Assembly: GCA_017994615.1 (NCBI GenBank)
Contig: JAGOKM010000005.1
Coordinates: 1 to 33,369, forward strand
DNA: 33,369 bases
Direction of reading: 5' to 3'
DNA from: Bacillota bacterium
GTDB lineage: Bacteria > Bacillota > DTU025 > MWDF01
Shown: positions 22,215-31,339 of the stretch, one piece after another
Position numbering within the stretch: position 1 is the first letter of the stretch
How the letters are laid out: each line of letters opens with the position of its first letter
Position numbers and translations under genes: made by a program
The notes under the pieces: generated by a model
The model's database searches: none
What the model was told of the DNA's origin: nothing
What the model saw: the letters and a program-made list of their open reading frames with translations, nothing else

Positions 22215-22926
22215 CCAAGCCCGCCTCCATCTCTTGTACTACCTTCCTGTATGCCGCAGCGGGGTCATCCGCCCTTGTGATGGGCCTTCCGACCACGATG
22301 TAGTCTGCCCCCGCCCTCATCGCGTCCTCCGGGGTGAACACCCTCTTCTGGTCCCCCTTCTCCGACCAGGCCGGCCTTACGCCCGGGCATACCAGTTTGA
22401 AGCCCGCGCCGAACCTCTCCTTCATCGGCCTTATCTCGTGTGGCGAACACACGACGCCGTCCAACCCGCTTTCCTTGGCCAGTTCGGCCAGCCTTACTGC
22501 CGCAGCGGTCGCGCCGGCGTCGCGGAAGCCCACGACCCTTACGTCTTCGTCATCGAGGCTTGTCAGTATTGTCACTGCGATCAGCATGGCCTTGTACTGC
22601 GCCGTCGCGCCGGCGTCCCTCGCCGCAAGGGCCGCCTTCATCATGGCGGGCCCGCCGGATGCGTGCACGTTGATCATGTCGGCGCCGCTCCTTAAAGCCT
22701 GGGCCACGGCGCCTGCCACCGTCTGCGGTATGTCGTGGAACTTAAGATCAAGGAAGACCTTCCTGCCCATCGCCTTGAGCTCCCTGACAGCAGCCCCTCC
22801 GCTCGCCAGGTGGAGCTCCAGCCCCACTTTGAAGTGCTCCGCCTCTGGTATGGAACCTGCCAGCTTCGCCGCCTCGCTCCATTCCGGATAGTCCAGCGCC
22901 ACTATTAGCCTCTCCTGTGCTTTCAA
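22204..22926 (-). CDS. pyrF: Orotidine 5'-phosphate decarboxylase
   Basis: 240 residues, TTG start at 22926 in a TTGA overlap with the pyrD stop, after GGGGAGAGAA. The catalytic DLKFHDIP is at residues 60-67 (Asp60, Lys62, Asp65), and the phosphate-binding end GADYIVVGRPITRADDP is complete. It decarboxylates OMP to UMP, the last step of the de novo pathway. Length and motifs are of the short PyrF group. Confidence 0.96.
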   Translation of the reverse strand: MKAQERLIVALDYPEWSEAAKLAGSIPEAEHFKVGLELHLASGGAAVRELKAMGRKVFLDLKFHDIPQTVAGAVAQALRSGADMINVHASGGPAMMKAALAARDAGATAQYKAMLIAVTILTSLDDEDVRVVGFRDAGATAAAVRLAELAKESGLDGVVCSPHEIRPMKERFGAGFKLVCPGVRPAWSEKGDQKRVFTPEDAMRAGADYIVVGRPITRADDPAAAYRKVVQEMEAGLDGR

Positions 22927-23852
22927 TTCTCTCCCCTTCCCGGGCAGGCTGCGCCCACGATCTCGTTTATGGAAGCCATGCCCCTTGCCTTGCAGTAATC
23001 TTCCAGGCCCTTTATGACCTTGGGTATGGCCATCGGGTCCGCCAGCTGGGCCGTCCCCACGGCCACCGCCGATGCCCCGGCCATCATGAACTCGATTGCG
23101 TCGTCGCTGTCCTTTATGCCGCCCATCCCGATTATCGGGATCTTCACTGCCTGCGCGGCCTGCCAGACCATCCTCACTGCCACGGGCTTAAGCGCCGGCC
23201 CGGACAGCCCGCCGGTCAGGTTGGCAAGGGCCGGTTTCCCGGTCTTGATGTCTATCTGCATGCCAAGCAGGGTGTTTATCATGGAAAGGGCGTCTGCCCC
23301 CTCGGATTCGCAGGCCGCGGCGATGGAAGATATGTCGGTGACGTTGGGCGACAGCTTGATGATGAGAGGCAGCCTGACGGCACCCCTGACCGCCCTGGTG
23401 AGAGATGCTGCGCCCTTGTCAGTAGACCCGAAGGCCAGGCAGCCCTCCCTTACGTTCGGGCAGGATATGTTGATTTCGAGCGCATGGGCGGCACCTGCCT
23501 CTTCGACCGCCGTGGCGACCTTGACGTAATCGTCGATCGTCGCCCCTGCTACGTTGACTATTATGTTGGTGTCAAGCCCCATGAGCCTCGGCGCTATGTC
23601 TCGTAGGTAGGCATCAAGCCCGGGGTTTTCAAGGCCGATGGCGTTGAGCATGCCGGAATAAGTCTCGCATATCCTAGGCGGGGGATTGCCTGCCCTTGGA
23701 AGCGGCGTCACCGCCTTGACGACGACCGCGCCCAGAATCGCCGGATCGAAGAAGTCGCAGTAACAGTCGGCGAAGCCGAAGGTGCCGGACGCGCTCATGA
23801 CCGGGTTCTTGAATTCCAGGCCGAAGAGCTTCGTTTTCAGAGGTGCGCTCAT
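22923..23852 (-). CDS. pyrD: Dihydroorotate dehydrogenase, class 1B catalytic subunit
   Basis: 309 residues from ATG 23852 (AAAGGAGGTG upstream); the longer frame to 23906 lies inside pyrK. FMN-binding and catalytic blocks include NPVMSASGTFGF, VNVAGATIDDYVKVA, ALEINISCPNV with the catalytic Cys used by class 1 enzymes, IKLSPNV and PIIGMGGIKDSDDAIEFM. It works with PyrK as an NAD+-dependent heterotetramer oxidising dihydroorotate to orotate in the cytoplasm. The start overlaps the pyrK stop as ATGA. Confidence 0.95.
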   Translation of the reverse strand: MSAPLKTKLFGLEFKNPVMSASGTFGFADCYCDFFDPAILGAVVVKAVTPLPRAGNPPPRICETYSGMLNAIGLENPGLDAYLRDIAPRLMGLDTNIIVNVAGATIDDYVKVATAVEEAGAAHALEINISCPNVREGCLAFGSTDKGAASLTRAVRGAVRLPLIIKLSPNVTDISSIAAACESEGADALSMINTLLGMQIDIKTGKPALANLTGGLSGPALKPVAVRMVWQAAQAVKIPIIGMGGIKDSDDAIEFMMAGASAVAVGTAQLADPMAIPKVIKGLEDYCKARGMASINEIVGAACPGRGEN

Positions 23853-24610
23853 AACGACACCTCCTTTGCGTCGAAGACGGGGCCGTCCTTGCAGACCTTC
23901 AGCCATGTGTCATGCTTCTTCGCCTCGGAGCAGGTGCAGCCGTTGCACGCCCCAACCCCACAGCCCATCTTCGTTTCAAGGGACACCTGGAGGGCTATCC
24001 CCGCCTTTTCGCAGATCGCCTTGACGGCCTTTAGCATCGGGACCGGGCCGCAGGCATAGGCGGCATCGAAGCTCCATTCCCGGACCAGCCTCTCAAGAGG
24101 CCCGGTCACTAGGCCGGATTCGCCCATGCTGCCGTCCTCAGTGGCTATGAAGCAGCTCTGAGGGAGGGAATCGCCCTCCATCAGGCACATCCTGTTCTTT
24201 GCGCCGACTACAAGGACAGCCTGCCCGCCGATCGCCTCTAGCCTCTGCTTGAGGAAGAAGAGGGGCGCAAGCCCCGTGCCGCCTCCGATCAGCAGGCTCC
24301 TTCCGGATCTAAGCACAAAACCCTTGCCGAGCGGGCCCGACAGCTCAACAGAATCCCCGGGTTCCCTCGCAGCCAGCCAGGCAGTCCCCTTCCCAACGGC
24401 TGCGAACCTGAGCGTGACGGTCCCCTCCTGCCCGTCGGAGTCCGATATGCCAAGGGGCCTTCCGAGCACGGCACCCTGAGCCTCGGTCCTTGCCATCACG
24501 AACTGCCCGGGCTCCGCGCCGCTGGCCAATCCGGGGGCCTTGAGTACCATCCTTTTCATGCCCTCGGCGATGTCCGCCATCTCGAGGACCGTGCACTTCT
24601 CCACAATCAT
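23849..24610 (-). CDS. pyrK: Dihydroorotate dehydrogenase electron-transfer subunit (FAD, 2Fe-2S)
   Basis: 253 residues. A ferredoxin-reductase-like FAD domain (~5-100, GRPLGIS) is followed by an NAD domain (LLIGGGTGLAPLFFLKQ, AYACGPVPMLKAV) and the C-terminal [2Fe-2S] motif MGCGVGACNGCTC...KVCKDGPVF with ligands Cys217, Cys222, Cys225 and Cys240. It passes electrons from PyrD's FMN to NAD+. It starts 21 nt after the carB stop; GGAGGGGG lies rather far upstream and AGCAGG is close to the ATG. Confidence 0.95.
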   Translation of the reverse strand: MIVEKCTVLEMADIAEGMKRMVLKAPGLASGAEPGQFVMARTEAQGAVLGRPLGISDSDGQEGTVTLRFAAVGKGTAWLAAREPGDSVELSGPLGKGFVLRSGRSLLIGGGTGLAPLFFLKQRLEAIGGQAVLVVGAKNRMCLMEGDSLPQSCFIATEDGSMGESGLVTGPLERLVREWSFDAAYACGPVPMLKAVKAICEKAGIALQVSLETKMGCGVGACNGCTCSEAKKHDTWLKVCKDGPVFDAKEVSL

Positions 24611-24631
24611 CGCCTGCTTAATTCCCCCTCC

Positions 24632-27600
24632 TCAGGCTGCTCCCACGTGCTCTTTGAGCGATTTGACCCCAAAGCCGCGGCCGGCGCCTCGCTTCTTCAT
24701 GTCCCTTATGACCTCAAGAAGGCCCGATGCAGTGTCGAGCGACGTCATGCACGGCAGGTTGAACTCCACGGCAGCCCGCCTTATCCTGAAGCCGTCCTTC
24801 TGAGGCTCCTTGCCCTTGGCGGGGGTGTTGATGACCAGGCCGACTTCCCCCGACCTGATAAGGGCGATGACGTCCTTGCCTGGCGAGCCGATCTTGCCAA
24901 CCTCTGACACAGGCACCGAGTTCTCCCTCAGGAACCTGGCCGTACCCGTGGTCGCCCAAACCGAGAAGCCCAGGTCCGCATACCCCTTTATAATCGGCAG
25001 GGCCTCCTGCTTGTCCTTGTCAGCGAGGGTAGCAAGTATCGCCCCTCCGTCCGGTATCCTGTAGCCGGCGCCGAGGAACGCCTTCCTGAGCGCCATCCTG
25101 TAGTCCTCGTCGATGCCTATTACCTCTCCCGTCGACTTCATCTCGGGTCCGAGCGATATCTCCACGTCAGTTAGCTTATTGAAGGAGAACACCGGCATCT
25201 TCACCGCGTAGACCCCGGCTTCCTTCCACAGCCCGCCCCTGTAGCCGAGCTCCGCGAGGCTCTTTCCGAGCGACGCCGCGGTGGCAAGCCTCACCATTGG
25301 GATGCCCGTGACCTTGCTCATGAAAGGCACCGTTCGGCTTGCCCTCGGGTTCACCTCGATTATGTAGAGCTTGCCCTTGTGGATGACATACTGAACGTTC
25401 ATCAGCCCCTTGACCTTGAGCGCCCTGGCTAGCCTCACAGTAGTCGCCACGATTTCGTCCTTCTCCGCATCCGTAAGGTTTATCGTAGGGTAGATGGCTG
25501 TGCTGTCCCCAGAGTGCACGCCTGCCCTCTCCTGGTGCTCCATGATGCCGGGTATGAGGACCTCCCTGCCGTCGGATATCGCATCCACCTCTACTTCCCG
25601 CCCCAGCAGGTACCTGTCGACCAGCACCGGATGCTCGTTGGACACCTTGACAGCCTCATTCAGGTAGTCTTCCAGGTCCTTCTCGTTGTAGACGATCTCC
25701 ATGGCGCGCCCGCCCAGGACGTACGACGGCCTCACAAGCACAGGGAAGCCGAGCTCCGCTGCTATCCCGTGCGCCTCCGCCCTGGTCCTCGCCATCCTCC
25801 CTGCGGGCCTTGCAAGCCCCAGCTCCTCGAGCAGGGCGTCGAACTTCTCGCGGTCCTCTGCGGCGTCTATGTCCTCGACAGAGGTGCCGAGCACTTCCAC
25901 GCCGTGGGCCGCCAGCGGTTCAGCCAGGTTTATCGCGGTCTGGCCTCCGAACTGCACCATTACTCCCATCGGCCTCTCGTTGTCTATGACGTCCAGCACG
26001 TTTTCGAGGGTAAGCGGCTCGAAATAGAGCCTGTCGGAGGTATCCGGGTCGGTCGACACGGTCTCCGGGTTGGAGTTTACGATTATCGACTCGTATCCCA
26101 TGTCCTTCAGCGAGAGCGACGCCTGCACGGAGCAGTAGTCGAACTCCACGCCCTGCCCTATCCTGATGGGGCCCGAGCCCAGCACAACCACCTTCCTGCG
26201 GTCGCTCGCGAAGGCCTCGTTGCGCTCGCCGTACGCCGAGTAGAAGTAGGGGGTCTTTGCATCGAACTCGCCCGCGCATGTGTCGACCATGTGGTAGCAG
26301 GCGGAAAGCCCCCTTCTCAGCCTCTGTTGCCTCAGCTCGTCTTCGGTGCAGTTCAATAGCCTGGAAAGCTGGAAGTCCGAGAAACCGCACTTCTTGGCCT
26401 TGAGCCAGTCTTCGTCGGTCCATTTCCTCTTGGATGCCAGCATGCCCTCCAGCCAGACGATATGCTCGATGTTGTCCAGGAAGAAGACGTCTATCTTCGT
26501 GGCCATATGTATCTGGGCAATGCTTACGCCGCGCCTTAATGCCTCGGCGACGGCGAATATCCTCTCGTCGTCGCCCCTGCCCATCTTGTCCATGAGCTCC
26601 GGGATGCTGAGCTTCTCCATCTCCGGCACCAGCAGCCCCGTGAACCCTGCTTCCAGAGACCTTACGGCCTTGAGCAGGGCCGCAGGGAAGTTCCTGCCTA
26701 GCGCCATTACCTCCCCTGTCGCCTTCATCTGGGAACCGAGCTTCCTTCCGGCCCCTCTGAACTTGTCGAAGGGCCACCTCGGCACCTTGGCTACCACATA
26801 GTCCACCACGGGCTCGAACATCGCCGAGGTATTGCCGGTCACGCCGTTTACGATCTCGTCGAGCCTCAAGCCCAGCGCAATCTTGGAGGCGACCCTGGCT
26901 ATCGGATACCCCGTTGCTTTGGACGCAAGCGCTGACGACCTGCTCACCCTGGGGTTGACCTCTATGAGGTAGTAGGCGGCGCTGTCAGGGTCGAGGGCGT
27001 ACTGGATGTTGCATCCCCCTTCTATCTTAAGCGCCCTTATTATCCTGATCGCCGAGCTTCTGAGCATCTGGTAGTCCCTGTCGGACAGCGTCTGGGTAGG
27101 TGCGACCACTATGCTGTCGCCGGTGTGTATCCCTACGGGGTCGACGTTCTCCATCGAACAGACCACGATGCAGTTGTCGGCCGAGTCCCTTATCACCTCG
27201 AACTCGATCTCTTTCCAGCCAGCGACGCTGGCCTCGATGAGAAGCTGCCTGTTCATGGAATATATAAGGCCCTTGGACGCGATCTGCGAAAGCTCCTCCC
27301 CGTTCGAGGCGAAGCCGCCGCCGGTGCCGCCGAGCGTGTAGCCTGGACGCACTATCACCGGATAGCCTATCCTGCCGGCAAGCTCCAACGCCTCTTCCAC
27401 GCTACCGACGATGCCGCTGCCGGGGACCGGCTCTCCCAGCTCCTGCATCGTCTCCTTGAACAGCTCCCTGTCCTCCGCCCTTTGTATGGAGCCAACCGGA
27501 GTGCCTAGCAACCTCACGCCGTACTCCGCGAGCACCCCTCTCCTGTCCAGCTCGACCGCCATGTTGAGCCCTACCTGCCCGCCGAGCGTCGGCAGAAGGC

Positions 27601-27853
27601 CGTCGGGCCTCTCCTTTGCGATTATCTCCTCCACCGCCTCGGGGGTTATCGGCTCCAGGTATACGCTGTCGGCCATATCCACGTCGGTCATGATGGTGGC
27701 GGGGTTGGAGTTTACCAGCACTACGCTTATGCCCTCTTCCCGAAGCGACCGGCACGCCTGGGACCCAGCGTAGTCGAACTCGGCGGCCTGTCCTATCACA
27801 ATCGGGCCGGACCCGATCACCAGGACCTTCTTTATCGACCTATCTATCGGCAT
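24632..27853 (-). CDS. carB: Carbamoyl-phosphate synthase large subunit
   Basis: 1073 residues from ATG 27853 (GGGGTGG 5 nt upstream; a GTG three codons earlier is possible). Two homologous ATP-grasp halves start with [17 protein letters not shown] (first) and [16 protein letters not shown] (second), the joined carboxyphosphate and carbamate halves; the C-terminal ~130 residues are the MGS-like allosteric domain ([17 protein letters not shown]). It makes carbamoyl phosphate from ammonia, bicarbonate and 2 ATP, with CarA supplying ammonia. The MGS domain usually binds UMP or other effectors. Its start overlaps the carA end by 14 nt. Confidence 0.97.
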   Translation of the reverse strand: MPIDRSIKKVLVIGSGPIVIGQAAEFDYAGSQACRSLREEGISVVLVNSNPATIMTDVDMADSVYLEPITPEAVEEIIAKERPDGLLPTLGGQVGLNMAVELDRRGVLAEYGVRLLGTPVGSIQRAEDRELFKETMQELGEPVPGSGIVGSVEEALELAGRIGYPVIVRPGYTLGGTGGGFASNGEELSQIASKGLIYSMNRQLLIEASVAGWKEIEFEVIRDSADNCIVVCSMENVDPVGIHTGDSIVVAPTQTLSDRDYQMLRSSAIRIIRALKIEGGCNIQYALDPDSAAYYLIEVNPRVSRSSALASKATGYPIARVASKIALGLRLDEIVNGVTGNTSAMFEPVVDYVVAKVPRWPFDKFRGAGRKLGSQMKATGEVMALGRNFPAALLKAVRSLEAGFTGLLVPEMEKLSIPELMDKMGRGDDERIFAVAEALRRGVSIAQIHMATKIDVFFLDNIEHIVWLEGMLASKRKWTDEDWLKAKKCGFSDFQLSRLLNCTEDELRQQRLRRGLSACYHMVDTCAGEFDAKTPYFYSAYGERNEAFASDRRKVVVLGSGPIRIGQGVEFDYCSVQASLSLKDMGYESIIVNSNPETVSTDPDTSDRLYFEPLTLENVLDVIDNERPMGVMVQFGGQTAINLAEPLAAHGVEVLGTSVEDIDAAEDREKFDALLEELGLARPAGRMARTRAEAHGIAAELGFPVLVRPSYVLGGRAMEIVYNEKDLEDYLNEAVKVSNEHPVLVDRYLLGREVEVDAISDGREVLIPGIMEHQERAGVHSGDSTAIYPTINLTDAEKDEIVATTVRLARALKVKGLMNVQYVIHKGKLYIIEVNPRASRTVPFMSKVTGIPMVRLATAASLGKSLAELGYRGGLWKEAGVYAVKMPVFSFNKLTDVEISLGPEMKSTGEVIGIDEDYRMALRKAFLGAGYRIPDGGAILATLADKDKQEALPIIKGYADLGFSVWATTGTARFLRENSVPVSEVGKIGSPGKDVIALIRSGEVGLVINTPAKGKEPQKDGFRIRRAAVEFNLPCMTSLDTASGLLEVIRDMKKRGAGRGFGVKSLKEHVGAA

Positions 27854-28931
27854 ACAGACCACCCCTCTCGTCCATCAACCGCAGGAACCTGCCGAAAAGG
27901 TGGGCCGTATCGCCGGGGCCCGGGAACGCCTCGGGGTGGAACTGCACCGAGAACGCCGGCAGGTATTTATGCCTCATGCCCTCTACCGTTCCGTCGTGCA
28001 GGTTGTGATGGGTGATGTGCCATTCGTCCGCCAGCCCTTCCGGATCCAGCGCGTAGCCGTGGTTCTGCGACGTTATGTAGCACCTCCCGTTCTCCGTGTC
28101 CTTGACCGGCTGGTTGGAACCCCTGTGCCCGAACTTGAGCCTCTTGGCCTCGGCTCCCGTGGCAAGGCCCAGCAGCTGATGACCAAGGCAGATTCCCATG
28201 ACGGGCACCCGTGCTTCGAGTATCTGCCTTATGACGGGCAGGGTGTACCCTACGTCGTTGGGGTCTCCTGGGCCGTTCGAAAGCAGGACCCCTGACACTC
28301 CGCCAGCCAGTGCCTCCGCCGCGTCCGCCCAGGCGGGCAGGACCCGTACCCTCAGGCCAGACGCCGTCAGCGAGTCGATTATGTTGGCTTTCACCCCGTA
28401 GTCGAAGAGCGAGACAGTCCTTGATCCGTTGCCGGTCTCATACGCCTTCTGGGTCGTCACGGACTTTACAAGGGAAGGCCCTCCGAACGGTGGAAGGGCC
28501 TTGGCCTCCTCGGCCAGCTTAACGGGATCAGCCTCGCACTCGATTATCCCGGGCATCGCCCCGAACTTCCTTATGTGCAGGGTAAGGGCCCTCGTGTCGA
28601 CGCCCTTCATCCCAACCACGCCGTTTTGGACCAGGTATGTGTCGAGCTTGAGCTCGGCCCTGTAGTTGGAAGGCTGCCCGCATAGCTCGGTCACAAGAAG
28701 GCCCCTGGCGTGGCACCTGGTCGACTGTACGTCCTTCCTGTTGGTGCCGTAGTTGCCCACCATAGGATAGGTCATGTTTATGATCTGCCCCTCGTACGAG
28801 GGGTCTGTCAGCATCTCCTGGTAGCCTGTCATGCCCGTGTTGAAGACCACCTCGCCGGAGGCCCTTCCTGCCAGGCCGATCGACTTCCCCTTGAATACCG
28901 TGCCGTCCTTCAATGCGAGGTATGCTATCAT
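27840..28931 (-). CDS. carA: Carbamoyl-phosphate synthase small subunit (glutaminase)
   Basis: 363 residues from ATG 28931 (AGGAGGTGGAGGGC upstream), overlapping the pyrC stop as ATGA. The N-terminal CPSase domain ([20 protein letters not shown]) is followed by a class I glutamine amidotransferase domain with the nucleophile Cys248 in [10 protein letters not shown] and the His332/Glu334 pair in FHPEA. It releases ammonia from glutamine for CarB. No arginine-pathway genes are nearby, so this copy is dedicated to, or at least controlled with, pyrimidine synthesis. Confidence 0.96.
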   Translation of the reverse strand: MIAYLALKDGTVFKGKSIGLAGRASGEVVFNTGMTGYQEMLTDPSYEGQIINMTYPMVGNYGTNRKDVQSTRCHARGLLVTELCGQPSNYRAELKLDTYLVQNGVVGMKGVDTRALTLHIRKFGAMPGIIECEADPVKLAEEAKALPPFGGPSLVKSVTTQKAYETGNGSRTVSLFDYGVKANIIDSLTASGLRVRVLPAWADAAEALAGGVSGVLLSNGPGDPNDVGYTLPVIRQILEARVPVMGICLGHQLLGLATGAEAKRLKFGHRGSNQPVKDTENGRCYITSQNHGYALDPEGLADEWHITHHNLHDGTVEGMRHKYLPAFSVQFHPEAFPGPGDTAHLFGRFLRLMDERGGLYADR

Positions 28932-30229
28932 GCCCTCCACCTCCTGACGGCGCCAGCCAGCATCGCGGTCCTTCCAGCGATTATGGTCGCGTAAGGCCAT
29001 CCTGCGAGCTCCATGCCGGCCGCGGGGTTGTTCTTGCCCCTGGACAGGAAGGCCGAAGGGTCCAGTTTCCTAACTGTCCCGGGATCGATCACTGTTATAT
29101 CGGCGACAGAGCCCTCGGCGAGGCTGGGCGGTGCAAAGCCCAGCGCCCTCGCCGGGCCGGTGGTGAACATGGCGACGAAGTCCGATGCACCCATGCCAAG
29201 GCCCCTTACCAGCGTTGTCCAGGACATGGCGACGCCGCATTCTATGCCGGAGATGCCGTTCGGGGCGTTTTTGAACTCCCTGAGCTTCTTCTCGTCGGAC
29301 CAGGGGGCGTGGTCGGTCGCAATCGCGTCGATGAAGCCGTTCTTGGCGGCCAGGGCAACCGCCGCCCTGTCATCCTCTCCGCGCAGGGGCGGGTTCACCT
29401 TCGCGTAAGTGTTATACCCGGCGAGCAGGTCGTATGTCAGGGCCATGTGGTGAGGCGTGACCTCGGCGGTGACGTTGGCGCCGTATGCCCTGGCCCATTT
29501 GAACAGGCTGATGGAAAGCTCCGTGCTCAGGTGAGCCAGGTGCAGCCTGCCCCCGGTCCTTATGGCGAGGACCAGGTCCCTGGCCGCCATCGCCTCCTCA
29601 GAGGCCCTGGGGATGGGCATGAGGCCAAGCTTGGTCGCGACCGGCCCTTCGCTCCCCTCGCCGTCCTTGGACAGGGACATGTCCTCACAGTGCTCGATGA
29701 TAGGCCTTCTTAGTATCTTCGAGTACTCGAGGGCCCTTCTCATTACCTCAGTGTCGGAGACGGGGCTTCCGTCGTCCGAGAAGGCGACGGCGCCCCTGGC
29801 CTCCATGAGCGCCATCTCGGCAAGCTCCGCCCCCGCCCTGCCCTTGGTTATGCAGCCTATGGGAAGCACCCTTACGTTAGCCTCCCTGGCAGCCTTCATG
29901 ACGATGTAGTCCACCATTGCGGGGCTGTCGATCGGAGGCGTCGTGTTGGGCATCGGGCATACGGCGGTGAACCCTCCCAGAGCCGCCGCCATGGTGCCGC
30001 TTTCGATCGTCTCGTCGGAGCTTCCCGGCTCCCTCAGATGGGTGTGCATGTCTATGAAGCCCGGGGCGACTATCATGCCCTCCGCGTCTATCGTCTCAAC
30101 CCCGGAATTCTCCCCCAGGTGCCCGAGAGCCGCCACCTTGCCGTCGTAGACCGCCACGTCGGCTACCATGTCGACCCCTTTGGCCGGGTCGATTATCCTT
30201 CCGCCCTTTATCAGGATGTCGGCCTTCAT
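28928..30229 (-). CDS. pyrC: Dihydroorotase (class I)
   Basis: 433 residues from ATG 30229 (GAGGGTGGG upstream), overlapping the pyrB stop as ATGA. The frame is open to 30625, but that extension is antisense-like sequence within pyrB. Metal-binding motifs are MHTHLREPG, RPIIEHCED, LHLAHLST and IATDHAPWS, giving the two or one zinc His/Asp set of the amidohydrolase family. It cyclises carbamoyl-aspartate to dihydroorotate. The ~430-residue length fits the long Gram-positive PyrC type, not the short enterobacterial one. Confidence 0.96.
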   Translation of the reverse strand: MKADILIKGGRIIDPAKGVDMVADVAVYDGKVAALGHLGENSGVETIDAEGMIVAPGFIDMHTHLREPGSSDETIESGTMAAALGGFTAVCPMPNTTPPIDSPAMVDYIVMKAAREANVRVLPIGCITKGRAGAELAEMALMEARGAVAFSDDGSPVSDTEVMRRALEYSKILRRPIIEHCEDMSLSKDGEGSEGPVATKLGLMPIPRASEEAMAARDLVLAIRTGGRLHLAHLSTELSISLFKWARAYGANVTAEVTPHHMALTYDLLAGYNTYAKVNPPLRGEDDRAAVALAAKNGFIDAIATDHAPWSDEKKLREFKNAPNGISGIECGVAMSWTTLVRGLGMGASDFVAMFTTGPARALGFAPPSLAEGSVADITVIDPGTVRKLDPSAFLSRGKNNPAAGMELAGWPYATIIAGRTAMLAGAVRRWRA

Positions 30230-31152
30230 ATCCCACCCTCCCCTATCATCATGTCCATGAGCGCCATCCTGACCGCCACCCCGCACGTCACCTGGGCCGT
30301 TATCTGGGATTGCGGGCCGTCGGCAACGGGGCTTGCAATCTCCACACCCCTGTTCATCGGGGCAGGGTGCATGACCAGCGCACCCGGCGCGAACCTGTCC
30401 AGCTTGTCCTGGGTCAGCCCGTACAGCCTGTGGTATTCGCCGACGGACGGGAACATGCCGGCCTTCTGCCTTTCCAGCTGCACCCTCAGCATCATGACCA
30501 CGTCCGCTCCCTTGAGGGCCCTTTCCATGTCGTATGTGACATCGGCCCCCAGGGCGGCCGCATCCTCGGGCATCAACGTAGGAGGCGCGCACAGTACGAC
30601 GGAGGCGCCCATCTTGCCCAGGCATATGGCGTTGGACCTGGCCACCCTGCTGTGGGCCACGTCACCTATTATTGCGACCCGCCTTCCCTCTACGTTGCCG
30701 AGGGACTCAAGCATTCGCATCAGGTCCAGCAGCGCCTGCGTCGGATGCTCGTGGGTGCCGTCGCCTCCGTTGATCACCGGCGGCTCGACGTAGCTTGCGA
30801 AGAGCGCCGACGCCCCCGACATCTGGTGCCTTATAATAAAAAGGTCCACCCCCATCATCTGAAGGGTGAGACCGGTGTCCTTAAGGCTTTCTCCTTTTAC
30901 TGTGCTTGAATTGGCTATGTCGACGTTGATGACTTGGGCTCCCAGGTACTTCGCCGCCAGTTCGAACGAGCACCTGGTCCTCGTGGATGGCTCATAGAAG
31001 ATGGTGGCCACCGTCTTCCCCTCCAGGACGTCCATCCTGACCTTCTCCGCGAAGGCCTTCCTCTTATAGAACGCGGCCCTTGCCATTATCGCCTCGATCT
31101 GTATCCTGTCCAGGTCCTCCATGCTTACCAGGTCGTAAGGCAGCCCCGCCAT
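30226..31152 (-). CDS. pyrB: Aspartate carbamoyltransferase catalytic subunit
   Basis: 308 residues. The carbamoyl-phosphate site FYEPSTRTRCSFE has STRTR at 56-60, and the second site GGDGTHEHPTQ is at 129-139; both are complete. The C-terminal ALVMHPAPMNRGVEI aspartate-domain motif is present. It joins carbamoyl phosphate and aspartate. No regulatory chain PyrI is present in the operon, so control probably comes through the leader attenuator. It is the first gene of the operon, 31 nt from the leader terminator. Confidence 0.96.
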   Translation of the reverse strand: MAGLPYDLVSMEDLDRIQIEAIMARAAFYKRKAFAEKVRMDVLEGKTVATIFYEPSTRTRCSFELAAKYLGAQVINVDIANSSTVKGESLKDTGLTLQMMGVDLFIIRHQMSGASALFASYVEPPVINGGDGTHEHPTQALLDLMRMLESLGNVEGRRVAIIGDVAHSRVARSNAICLGKMGASVVLCAPPTLMPEDAAALGADVTYDMERALKGADVVMMLRVQLERQKAGMFPSVGEYHRLYGLTQDKLDRFAPGALVMHPAPMNRGVEIASPVADGPQSQITAQVTCGVAVRMALMDMMIGEGGI

Positions 31153-31182
31153 CCGATCATCCCTTTCCCCCGCGCAGGCATG

Positions 31183-31216
31183 AAAAAAGCCTGCCGCCCC
31201 TCAAGGTCCGGCAGGC
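31183..31216 (-). terminator. Intrinsic terminator of the pyr leader
   Basis: On the minus strand GCCTGCCG (31216-31209) pairs perfectly with CGGCAGGC (31196-31189) around a 12-nt loop, followed by TTTTTT (31188-31183). It sits between the pyr promoter and pyrB, so it must be conditional. It could also end any read-through from hisS. Confidence 0.85.
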
Positions 31217-31290
31217 AGGTCAAGCATGCTGCTGCTAGCTCCGCCTTTGCCAGCCTCTCTGGACTGAGTTAAAAGCGCGGGATTTACTGT
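31183..31290 (-). promoter_or_regulatory. PyrR-dependent attenuator leader of the pyr operon
   Basis: AGTCCAGAGAGGCT (31265-31252) matches every position of the published PyrR-binding consensus ARUCCNGNGAGGYU. Just after it GGCTGGCA (31255-31248) can pair, with one mismatch, with TGCCTGCC (31217-31210), which contains the 5' arm of the terminator: this is an antiterminator. PyrR with UMP would hold the binding loop and free the terminator. The mechanism is known from Bacillus; that it works here is inference. pyrR is not in the window. Confidence 0.85.
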
Positions 31291-31294
31291 AAAG

Positions 31295-31323
31295 ATTATG
31301 AGCCCGGGGGCCCGTCCAGTCAA
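31295..31323 (-). promoter_or_regulatory. Promoter of the pyr operon
   Basis: TTGACT (31323-31318) and CATAAT (31300-31295) have exactly 17 nt between them, giving a sigma-A promoter with one mismatch in each hexamer to TTGACA/TATAAT. The expected start is near 31288-31290, just upstream of the PyrR-binding loop. Confidence 0.8.
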
Positions 31324-31339
31324 GGAAAAGTTCAGGCGG

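Noticed and set aside
21685-22695. 336-aa plus-strand frame opposite pyrE and pyrF
   Set aside because: Low-complexity Pro/Ser/Arg content typical of antisense of GC-rich genes; pyrE and pyrF have intact catalytic motifs in the other strand.
25514-26777. Long open frames opposite and overlapping carB (281 aa on plus, 285 aa in another minus frame)
   Set aside because: They are shadows of the 1073-codon carB frame in GC-rich sequence; no family motifs and no ribosome binding sites.
30230-30625. N-terminal extension of the pyrC open frame by about 130 codons
   Set aside because: It lies wholly within pyrB, is compositionally odd, and the ATG at 30229 has a good ribosome binding site and an ATGA overlap.
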